Assembly: GCF_013410345.1 (NCBI RefSeq)
Contig: NZ_JACCFJ010000001.1
Coordinates: forward strand, 682,001 to 746,000
DNA: 64,000 nt
Source: Saccharopolyspora hordei
GTDB lineage: Bacteria > Actinomycetota > Actinomycetes > Mycobacteriales > Pseudonocardiaceae
Direction: 5' to 3'
In this document: piece by piece, positions 57,406-64,000 of the stretch
How positions within the stretch are numbered: position 1 is the first letter of the stretch
Layout of the letters: each line of letters opens with the position of its first letter
Program-made: the position numbers and the translations under genes
Notes under the pieces: model-generated
Told to the model about the DNA's origin: nothing
Database searches by the model: none
What the model saw: only the letters and a program-made list of their open reading frames with translations

Positions 57406-58065
57406 CTACGACTCCTGGTCGAGGCCGTGCTCGATGGCGTAGCGGGCCAGTTCGACCCGGTTGTGCAGCTGCAGCTTGCGCAGCGTGGACTGCACGTGGT
57501 TCTCCACCGTGCGGTGCGAGATGACCAGCTTCTTGGCGATCTGCCGCGCGGTCATGCCCTTGGCGACCAGCCGGAGCACCTCGGTCTCCCGCTCGGTCAG
57601 CTGCGGGGCCTGCGTCTCCGAGTCCGGGGTGATCGCCATCCGCCGGTACTCCCCGAGCACGAGCCCGGCCAGCCCGGCGGTGAACACCGCGTCCCCGGCG
57701 GCCGTGCGCCGCACCGCGTCCACCAGCTCCTCGGCCGAGGCCGACTTGACCAGGTACCCGGACGCGCCGGCCTTCACCGCCTCCAGGACGTCGCTGTGCT
57801 CCCCGCTGGCCGAGAGCACCAGCACGCGGGTCCCGGGGATCTCCTGGGTGATCTGCAGGGTCGCGTTGACCCCCGAGGAGTCGCCCAGGTTGAGGTCCAT
57901 CAGCACCACGTCGGGCTTCACGGTCCGCGCGATGCGCAGCGCGGAAGCGGCGTCGCCGGCGGTGGCCAGCACCTGGAAGCCGCGCTCGGTCAGGTCGCGG
58001 GCGACCCCGTCGCGCCACATCGGGTGGTCGTCGACGACCATCACGGACACGGGCGGTTCGCTCAT
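57406..58065 (-). CDS. LuxR/NarL-type response regulator (MacR-like)
   Basis: 219 residues. The receiver domain has the acidic pair in VMVVDDHPMWRDGV, the phospho-acceptor Asp in KPDVVLMDLNLGD, and the conserved Lys in ASGYLVKSASAEE. The C-terminal LuxR helix-turn-helix is LTERETEVLRLVAKGMTARQ and VISHRTVENHVQSTLRKLQL. The ATG at 58065 overlaps the kinase stop (ATGA), with GAGGAGAGCG upstream. It acts with the histidine kinase upstream; the peptide operon lies 297 bp downstream on the same strand. Confidence 0.93.
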   Translation of the reverse strand: MSEPPVSVMVVDDHPMWRDGVARDLTERGFQVLATAGDAASALRIARTVKPDVVLMDLNLGDSSGVNATLQITQEIPGTRVLVLSASGEHSDVLEAVKAGASGYLVKSASAEELVDAVRRTAAGDAVFTAGLAGLVLGEYRRMAITPDSETQAPQLTERETEVLRLVAKGMTARQIAKKLVISHRTVENHVQSTLRKLQLHNRVELARYAIEHGLDQES

Positions 58066-59240
58066 CGCTCTCCTCCTCTGCGGCGCTTGGCCGGTTTCGC
58101 AACGGGCAGCGGGACCCGGATCTCCCACTCGGTCCCCTCGCCGGGCTCGGTGTCCAAGGTGATCGTGCCACCGAGGCCCTCCACGCGGCCCCGGATCGAC
58201 TTGGCGACGCCGAGACGTCCCTCCGCCGCCGCTTCGTCCAGCCGGCCCTCCGGGATGCCCGGCCCGTCGTCCCGGACGCTGATCACCACCTCGTCCGGCA
58301 GCTCCTCCAGCAGCACCCACGCCTGGGCGTCCGGGCCGGCGTGCTTGTCGACGTTGGCCAGCGCCTCGCGGACCGCGGCGAACAGCTCCGAGCACAGCGG
58401 CTCCCCGAGCAGCACCGGGGTGCCCGGCACCGACACGTGGACCCGGCCGGTGCGCAGCACCTGCAGCCGCGCGGCCAGGTCCGTCTCGCCGTTCTCGCTG
58501 GGCTCCTGCGGGGTGGTGGCGACCAGCGCGCGCAGCGCGATCTCCTGCTCCCCGGCCAGCTTGGCCAGCTCGGCGGCCTCCCCGCCCAGCTCCGCGCCGC
58601 GGCGGCGCACCCGGGCCAGCACCTGCAGCACGCTGTCGTGGATGTCGCGGGCGAGCCGCTCGCGCTCCGCGGTCGCCGCCTCCGCGCGCAGCGCGCGGGC
58701 CAGCCGCGCGGTCGTGCGGCGCGCGCTGTCGGACGCCAGCCCGATGACCGCGCCGACGCCGATGAGCAGCACCGTGTCCAGCACCATGTCCGGGGTGGTC
58801 TTCCAGCGCAGCAGGAAGTTGCAGCCGGCTGCGAACACCCCGGAGGCCACCCCGCCGGGGATGCCCCACTGGGCGGCGGCCGCGGTGGTCATCGTCGGGT
58901 GCCACGCGGTCACCACCGTCGGCCAGCTCTCGGCCATCTGCTGCTCGGTGAGGATGAACTCGTTGCTGAGGAACAGCACCGTCACCACGACCTGGTCCAG
59001 CGCGACCAGCAGGTTGGTGCGTCCCGCCCGCGTCGAGTAGCGCCACACCGTGAAGGCGGTCCACACGCCCATCAGCGAGATGACCACGACCGCCAGCCAC
59101 GGGCGCGCGTAGGCGTGGAACTGGAAGGCGACCCACGCGCTGGCGTACAGCAGCGTCACGACGCGGAAGACGTTGTGCCCACGCCAGAGCGGCGAGCGAC
59201 CGTCGGTCACCCGCGGTTCGTTCGACGGCGGACTGGTCAC
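58062..59240 (-). CDS. MacS-like sensor histidine kinase
   Basis: 392 residues from the GTG at 59240, with GGGAGCG upstream. About five membrane helices in the N-terminal half form a membrane sensor. The HisKA_3 dimerisation box is ERERLARDIHDSVLQVLARV with the phospho-accepting His. The GHKL ATPase follows (AVREALANVDKHAG, SVRDDGPGIPEGRLDE, GRLGVAKSIRGRVEGLGGTI). Sequence style and pairing match the MacRS systems linked to morphology and antibiotic production in Streptomyces (recalled). The signal is unknown. Confidence 0.9.
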   Translation of the reverse strand: MTSPPSNEPRVTDGRSPLWRGHNVFRVVTLLYASAWVAFQFHAYARPWLAVVVISLMGVWTAFTVWRYSTRAGRTNLLVALDQVVVTVLFLSNEFILTEQQMAESWPTVVTAWHPTMTTAAAAQWGIPGGVASGVFAAGCNFLLRWKTTPDMVLDTVLLIGVGAVIGLASDSARRTTARLARALRAEAATAERERLARDIHDSVLQVLARVRRRGAELGGEAAELAKLAGEQEIALRALVATTPQEPSENGETDLAARLQVLRTGRVHVSVPGTPVLLGEPLCSELFAAVREALANVDKHAGPDAQAWVLLEELPDEVVISVRDDGPGIPEGRLDEAAAEGRLGVAKSIRGRVEGLGGTITLDTEPGEGTEWEIRVPLPVAKPAKRRRGGER

Positions 59241-59444
59241 GTTCGCTCCCTTCCCAGCCGACCATCCTGCCCCACTGCGGCGATCGCCGAGACCGCTGGA
59301 TCGACCACTCCGCGTGTTGATGATCACCACCGTCCCCGATCGGGCGCAGCGCGTGTCCGGTGAGATCGACCTGCCGGGCGATGGGAGTGGCGCGCGACAC
59401 GGTCGCCACCCGCTGTGCAAGGCTGCCCACGGGAGGTGATCGAG

Positions 59445-60641
59445 TTGGGCGGCTGGCTGCTGTGGCGACTTCGACCGGCGGCGATCGCCTACGTGCTCTC
59501 CGTCCAGGCGGTCGCGCTGGTCCTGGTCACGCTGGTGGTCGCCACCAGCCGCGACGCGCAGCCGCAGGACCTGCTGAACTTCGTGATGCTGGCGGCCACC
59601 GCGGGCACGGTCATCGTGACCACCTCGGTGTCGATCAACGTCCAGCGGCAGGTCCGGCGCAACCCGTGGACGCTGCACATCGCCTACCTGGCCACCGGCA
59701 TCCTCGTGCTGCCCCCGAACCTGCTGGTCCTGCTGCTGCTCGGGCCGACCCTGCACGGGGTGCTCGACGGCCGCCCGGACCTGCACCGCTGGCTGTTCAC
59801 CACGGCGGCGACCACGATCGCCACGCTGTCCGCGCGGTTCGCCATCGGCTGGGGCGAGCCGGTGTGGGGTGCGGCGCAGTTCGTGCTGGCCGGGGCCGTG
59901 CTGCTGCTGGTGCGGGCGTTCCTGGTCGCCACCTGCATCCGGTTGCGCAACCCGGGGGCGCCGCGGCAGCACGTGCTCGGCGAGCCGATCGACGTGCTGC
60001 TGGGCATCGTCGCGGCGAGCCTCGGCGGGCTGCTGGCGGTGGCGATGAGCCGCGAACCGACCAGCGCGCTGCTCGCCGGCCCGCCGATGGTGCTGCTCGA
60101 CCTGGCCGGGCAGCTGCCGCAGTGGCGCCGCTCGGCCCAGCACGACGCCAAGACGGGCCTGGCGAACCTGGCGCACTGGGAGCGGCTGGCGCACGCCGAG
60201 CTGACCCGGGCGCGCACCCGGTCCCGGCCGGTCTCGCTGCTGCTGCTCGACCTCGACCACTTCAAGCGGGTCAACGACGAGCTCGGCCACCTGGCCGGGG
60301 ACACGGTGCTGGCCGCGGTGGCGATGATGCTGCGCGGCAACCTGCGGCGGGCGGACGTGGTCGGCCGGTTCGGCGGCGAGGAGTTCGTGGTGCTGCTGCC
60401 GGACACCGACGCGGACGTGGCCTGCACCGTCGCCGACCGGATCCGGTGCTCCACGGCGGCCCTGTCGGTGCCCGCCCGCGACACCGGCGGCGAGCTGCGC
60501 GAGCTCAACGACCTGACGGTGAGCATCGGCGTGGCCACCACGACCCGCTACGGCTACGAGCTCACCGACCTGCTGTTCGCCGCCGACGCCGCCCTGCTCG
60601 CCGCCAAGTCGGCAGGCCGCAACGCAGTCACCCTGGCCTGA
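59445..60641 (+). CDS. Membrane diguanylate cyclase (GGDEF domain)
   Basis: 398 residues if started at the TTG at 59445, which is 6 nt after GGGAGGTG; a GTG at 59415 would add ten residues but has no site. About six membrane helices span residues 10-230. The C-terminal GGDEF domain contains the substrate Asp in LLLLDLDHFKRVNDELGH and the active-site motif RFGGEEFVVLLPD (GGEEF, catalytically competent). No RxxD inhibitory site is seen before it. It makes cyclic di-GMP, which controls development in actinomycetes. Divergent from the kinase gene. Confidence 0.92.
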   Translation: MGGWLLWRLRPAAIAYVLSVQAVALVLVTLVVATSRDAQPQDLLNFVMLAATAGTVIVTTSVSINVQRQVRRNPWTLHIAYLATGILVLPPNLLVLLLLGPTLHGVLDGRPDLHRWLFTTAATTIATLSARFAIGWGEPVWGAAQFVLAGAVLLLVRAFLVATCIRLRNPGAPRQHVLGEPIDVLLGIVAASLGGLLAVAMSREPTSALLAGPPMVLLDLAGQLPQWRRSAQHDAKTGLANLAHWERLAHAELTRARTRSRPVSLLLLDLDHFKRVNDELGHLAGDTVLAAVAMMLRGNLRRADVVGRFGGEEFVVLLPDTDADVACTVADRIRCSTAALSVPARDTGGELRELNDLTVSIGVATTTRYGYELTDLLFAADAALLAAKSAGRNAVTLA

Positions 60642-60775
60642 CACCGCGAGGCTCCCCCCCGCGGCGGACCCCCGCGCCGGACCCCGGCCCGCGACGCGCC
60701 CCGCACGGGTGACGCGCCCCGGGGTGACACGACGGCACCGGAGGTCAGACGTCCGATTCCCCCGGGATCGCGGGG

Positions 60776-61951
60776 TCAGCGGTCGCCGGTGGGGGTGGCG
60801 GGTTCGGGTTCCTCGTCGTCCTCCGGGGGTTCGGCTGCTTCCTCGGCCTCCTGCTCCGGGGTGGGTCCGGGTCCTTCCTCCTCGTCGTCGAGGAGGGAGC
60901 GGATGGAGGCGTTGAGCACCGCCACCAGCGGGACCGCCAGCAGCGCGCCGATGATGCCGGAGACCACGGCGCCGATGCTGATCGCCAGCACCACCGCCAG
61001 CGCGTGCAGCTGCACCGCGCGGCCCAGCAGCAGCGGCTGCAGGACGTTGCCCTCCAGCTGCTGCACCAGCAGCACCACGCCGATCACGATCAGCGCGGTC
61101 ACCCAGCCCTTGGTCACCAGCGCGACCAGCACCGCGACCGAGCCCGAGGCCACCGCGCCGACGATCGGCACGAACCCGCCCAGGAACACCAGCGCGGCCA
61201 GCGGGATCGCCAGCGGCACCCCGAGGACCACCAGGCCCAGCCCGATGCCCAGCGCGTCGACCACCGCCACCAGCGCGGTCGCCCGCACGTAGCCGACCAG
61301 CGACTCGAAGCCGCGGCACCCGGCCACGTCCACCTTGTGCCGGACGTGCTTCGGGGCCAGCCCGGTCACGAACAGCCACACCCGGCGGCCGTCGTGCAGG
61401 AAGAAGATGAGCGTGAACAGCGCCAGCACCAGGCCGGTCAGGAAGTTGCCGAAGGTGCCCGCCGTGGACAGCGCGCCGCTGGTCAGCACCGCCTGGTTGG
61501 CCTGCAGCCAGTCCTGCGCCTGCTGCAGGAAGGCGTCGATCTGCGCGTCGTTGATGTGCAGCGGGCCCTCGGCCAGCGAGCTCTTGAGCGCGGTGAGCGA
61601 GGCGATGACCTGCCGCTGCAGGTCCGGGAAGCCGGCGATGAACGCGTTGATGACGAAGGTGAGCACGCCGCCGACCACGGCGAGACCACCGATCAGCACC
61701 AGCGCGGTCGCCAGGGCCCGCGGCACGCGGCGCGCCGCCAGCCAGGACACCACCGGGGCCAGCAGCGCCGACAGCAGCAGCGCGATGGCCACCGGGATCA
61801 CGACGACGTAGATCTGCCCGAGCACCAGCCCGAGCACGTACACGGCACCGAGGATGACCAGCGTGCGCCAGCTCAGCGCAGCGGAGACCCGCAGCACGCG
61901 CGGGATCGCACTGGCCGCGTCGTCCCGTTCGGCGATCTTGGAACCGTTCAC
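60776..61951 (-). CDS. AI-2E (PerM/YdiK-like) family membrane permease
   Basis: 391 residues from the GTG at 61951 (NGSKIAERDDAASAIPRVLR); a -10-like TACGGT ends 6 bp before it, suggesting a leaderless message. Eight or so membrane helices surround an outer amphipathic domain (FPDLQRQVIASLTALKSSLA; AFLQQAQDWLQANQAV). Family features are ALFTLIFFLHDGRRVW, GVPLAIPLAALVFLGGFVPI and GNVLQPLLLGRAVQLHALAV. The acidic Pro-rich tail (DDEEEGPGPTPEQEAEEAAE) is cytoplasmic. The transported substrate is uncertain; some members export signalling molecules or exchange Na+/H+. Confidence 0.9.
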   Translation of the reverse strand: MNGSKIAERDDAASAIPRVLRVSAALSWRTLVILGAVYVLGLVLGQIYVVVIPVAIALLLSALLAPVVSWLAARRVPRALATALVLIGGLAVVGGVLTFVINAFIAGFPDLQRQVIASLTALKSSLAEGPLHINDAQIDAFLQQAQDWLQANQAVLTSGALSTAGTFGNFLTGLVLALFTLIFFLHDGRRVWLFVTGLAPKHVRHKVDVAGCRGFESLVGYVRATALVAVVDALGIGLGLVVLGVPLAIPLAALVFLGGFVPIVGAVASGSVAVLVALVTKGWVTALIVIGVVLLVQQLEGNVLQPLLLGRAVQLHALAVVLAISIGAVVSGIIGALLAVPLVAVLNASIRSLLDDEEEGPGPTPEQEAEEAAEPPEDDEEPEPATPTGDR

Positions 61952-62150
61952 CCTGTCACCGTAGCGCCGATGCCGCGGCGTCGGTGATGACACTGCGCTA
62001 CCAGTCCCTCACCACGATGACACGATGTGGCGAAGTCGTCGCTCAGCGCTTACGGAGTCGGCGGTCCTCTTGAGAGAGTGCGCCTCGGCAAGCAGGAGAT
62101 CGAGTTCCTGCGGGGAGTCACCGCTGAGCCGAGGAGGTTCTGGCCCCGAG

Positions 62151-62942
62151 ATGTCCGGCCGCGACCGCACGACGGGAGCCGCCCGCCCGTGGCGGCTGTT
62201 CGGTCGTGCGCTGGTCGTGGCCGGGGCGACGGTGGCCGGAACCTCCGCGGCTTGGCTGCTCGGCCACGGTCCTGCCGACGCGGCCGAGGACGTTCCCGCT
62301 GCCGAGGCCGCGGACCACACACCGGAGCAGGCAACGGACAGCGGGCGCTCCGGGCCGGAGGAGTTCTCGCTGACCCGGCTCGACCCGCTCCGGCTGGTCG
62401 ACTCCAGCGCGGCGGAGCTGCTCGACGCGGCCCGCCCGGTCACCGAGGTGCTGCAGCAGCCCGCCGCCGAGGTCGAGCAGGTCGCCGGCGACGCGCTGGC
62501 GGTCACCACCGGCACCGCGACCGGCACCGACGCGGGCAGCGGCCCGGAGGTGCCGCCGCCACCACCCGTGGCGCCCGCTCCGCCGCTGGACGCCGCGCCG
62601 CCGGCCGAGAGCCCGGTGCAGTCCGCCGCGGACACCCACACCGGCCCCGCCCCGAGCGCGGCCGCGCCGCAGCGCACCGCGCCGCCCGCCGCCCCGCCCG
62701 CGCCGGAACCGCCGGTGCAGCCGGGCGCGCCGGTGGGCTCGACCCCCTTCGTGCTGCCCTCGGCCCCCGGCGCGCCCGGACTGGGCGGAGCCTTCGACGG
62801 GTCGCACCACACCACCACCGCGCTCGGCTGGTACCCGGCCGCGCCGCTGTGCACCCCGGCCTTCGCCGGGACGGTCACCTGCGACCTCGCGGGAACGGTC
62901 GTCAGCGTTCCCGAACCGCAGCCCGGGACCACTCCCGACTGA
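62151..62942 (+). CDS. Secreted Pro/Ala-rich protein, unknown function
   Basis: 263 residues from the ATG at 62151; GAGGAGG lies 13 nt upstream, slightly far. The N-terminus SGRDRTTGAARPWRLFGRAL precedes a hydrophobic signal segment (VVAGATVAGTSAAWLLGHGP) with probable cleavage after ADA. The mature part has an acidic helical region, then a long Pro/Ala linker, and a short C-terminal domain with two cysteines (PLCTPAFAGTVTCDLAGTVV). No family is recognised. It precedes another secreted protein gene by 158 bp. Confidence 0.7.
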   Translation: MSGRDRTTGAARPWRLFGRALVVAGATVAGTSAAWLLGHGPADAAEDVPAAEAADHTPEQATDSGRSGPEEFSLTRLDPLRLVDSSAAELLDAARPVTEVLQQPAAEVEQVAGDALAVTTGTATGTDAGSGPEVPPPPPVAPAPPLDAAPPAESPVQSAADTHTGPAPSAAAPQRTAPPAAPPAPEPPVQPGAPVGSTPFVLPSAPGAPGLGGAFDGSHHTTTALGWYPAAPLCTPAFAGTVTCDLAGTVVSVPEPQPGTTPD

Positions 62943-63100
62943 TCGCGCGGTGACCACCGGTGCGGCGGACCACCGCCGCCCGGCCCCGCGTTCCCCGAAA
63001 CCTCTTCCCCGATGCCCGCCGTCGTGCCGCCCGCACCCCCGGACGGCGGCGTGGCGCCTCGAACCTCCCCGTGTGGGAGATCCCCGTGAAGGAGCAATCC

Positions 63101-64000
63101 ATGCAGACTTGGGCGAAGCGCGGCGTGCAGGCCGCGCTGGTCACCGGAGGCATGCTGGCCGTCGGCACCGGCGTCGCCACCGCCGAGCAGAGCTGCTCGG
63201 ACCGTCCGACCTCGCCGCTGGGCGAGTCGCTCGACCTCGGCACCGGCGCCTGCGCCTCCGGCGAGTTCTTCTCCGAGCACACGCAGTACGGCGCGTCGGT
63301 CGTCGACTCCCGCGAGGTGCACCGGGTGACCGCGCTGTCCGGCACCCTGGACCCGGTGCGGGACCTGCTGCCCGCCGTCGAGAACGACGTCACCCGGGAG
63401 ATGCCGGCGCTGCGCGACTGGCACACCCCGGACGTCACCTCCCCGCTGCACCTGGCGGGCTGGGTCGCCGACCCCGCGGACGCGCGCCCGCTGGAGCTGG
63501 CGGGCCTGCCGCCGTTCGACGGCAACCGGCCGGTCACCCCGGCCGAGGGCTTCCACCGGTCGCTGAGCTGGGCCGGGCCCATCGGTGAGGTGGTCCGAGG
63601 AGGTGCGGACGCCCTCGACGAGGAAACCTTTCGCACTGGTGCGGTCCTGGATGTCCCTGCAGATCTGCTGACCCCGCACGACGACCTGGTCTACTTCGAC
63701 GGCTTCGAGCCGGCGGACGGCATCGTCGAGCTGTGGGAGGGCGTGCTCGCCCAGCCGCAGCCCTCACTCCAGCCGCAGCCCCAGCCGGAACCGCAGCCGC
63801 GGGGCGGACTGCTCACCCCGGACCAGGTGGACCTCACCTCCGCCGAGCTGCCGGGCTTCCGCTACGAGCTGCACGGCGTCCCCAGCGAGGTGCTGGAGGG
63901 AGCGCTGTCCGCGATCGCCGCGCAGCCCGCCCCGCGCACCGACCACGTGCCGCTGGAGGTGCCGGGCGAGCTGCAGCTCAAGGTCACCGAGGTCCCGAAC
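63101..64000 (+). CDS. Secreted protein, unknown function (3' end outside window)
   Basis: The frame is open from the ATG at 63101 to the window edge (300 codons so far), with GAAGGAGCAATCC upstream. The signal peptide is QTWAKRGVQAALVTGGMLAV, with probable cleavage in GVATAEQ. The mature part contains two early cysteines (SCSD; GACASGEF), a domain ending near GEVVRGGADALDEETFRT, then a Gln/Pro-rich linker and a second domain starting TPDQVDLTSAELPGFRYELH. It is probably co-expressed with the secreted protein upstream. I do not recognise a family; an envelope or spore-surface role is only a guess. Confidence 0.75.
   Translation, partial: MQTWAKRGVQAALVTGGMLAVGTGVATAEQSCSDRPTSPLGESLDLGTGACASGEFFSEHTQYGASVVDSREVHRVTALSGTLDPVRDLLPAVENDVTREMPALRDWHTPDVTSPLHLAGWVADPADARPLELAGLPPFDGNRPVTPAEGFHRSLSWAGPIGEVVRGGADALDEETFRTGAVLDVPADLLTPHDDLVYFDGFEPADGIVELWEGVLAQPQPSLQPQPQPEPQPRGGLLTPDQVDLTSAELPGFRYELHGVPSEVLEGALSAIAAQPAPRTDHVPLEVPGELQLKVTEVPN

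Noticed and set aside
60680-60725. Short GC-rich direct repeats (GACGCGCCCC) after the diguanylate cyclase gene
   Set aside because: Only two copies of a low-complexity 10-mer, expected by composition at a GC-rich intergenic spot.
59241-61379. Long minus-strand frame extending upstream of the histidine kinase
   Set aside because: It runs antisense through the diguanylate cyclase gene; the kinase begins at the GTG at 59240 with a good ribosome binding site.

Overview
This window is a chromosomal segment spanning the replication origin of a high-GC actinobacterium. The gene order, the 38-residue DLW-39 protein, the paired XRE/DUF397 genes, the short D-Ala-D-Ala-ligase-like protein beside parB and the MacS-like kinase point to the Pseudonocardiaceae (a Saccharopolyspora-like organism). 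The species is inferred from the sequence alone. I see no transposase, integrase, rRNA or CRISPR array.

Layout. At 1-1335 a truncated TetR regulator precedes an NAD(P)-binding epimerase-like protein, with a TetR-type operator between them. From 1595 to 15075 everything reads on the minus strand: tRNA-Ala, DLW-39, tRNA-Ile, a DUF3566 membrane protein, gyrA, gyrB, a DciA-like protein, recF, gnd, dnaN and dnaA. The oriC DnaA-box cluster lies in the 1.27-kb dnaN-dnaA gap (about 12327-12762). From 15709 to 21205 the other replichore reads on the plus strand: rpmH, rnpA, yidD, yidC, jag, rsmG, parA and parB. Six parS sites lie between 18264 and 21381, two of them inside parA and parB. Next come a ddl-like gene, a PLP aminotransferase and a GNAT protein. 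A conserved minus-strand block follows: sigM, anti-sigma, trxB, trxA and cwlM, preceded by NUDIX, DUF6049, murJ and a murJ-linked pseudokinase. cca (plus) is divergent from the NUDIX gene.

The stretch from 37.5 to 45.9 kb holds yqgE, corA, an SdpI-family protein, leuS with a leucine-codon leader peptide and attenuator, an acyl-CoA dehydrogenase and a secreted protein. The stretch from 46.3 to 52 kb is accessory: a frameshifted STAND/NB-ARC-TPR gene, an XRE-DUF397 pair opposite two small genes, a TetR regulator, a mycoredoxin and a small orphan protein. ptsI at 52281 has a near-consensus DasR operator over its start. From 54.1 to 59.2 kb is the most unusual locus: a SARP regulator, an M50 metalloprotease with an N-terminal PqqD/RRE-like domain, two short precursor-like peptides sharing an ELLPxRxAL leader and a GFGDI block, and a MacRS-like two-component system, all on the minus strand. 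The window ends with a diguanylate cyclase, an AI-2E-family permease and two secreted proteins, the last cut by the window edge.

How it works together. The core is replication and segregation (oriC, DnaA, DnaN, RecF, DciA, gyrase, ParABS), membrane-protein insertion (YidC, YidD) and envelope synthesis (MurJ, pseudokinase, CwlM, ddl). Thiol redox genes sit beside an ECF sigma factor. DnaA boxes also occur in the DciA gene, at the yqgE-corA junction and before leuS. The SARP-M50-peptide locus is the best candidate for an undescribed system. Five GACG repeats at 10-11 bp spacing just upstream of the first peptide gene look like a SARP operator and tie the regulator to the peptides.
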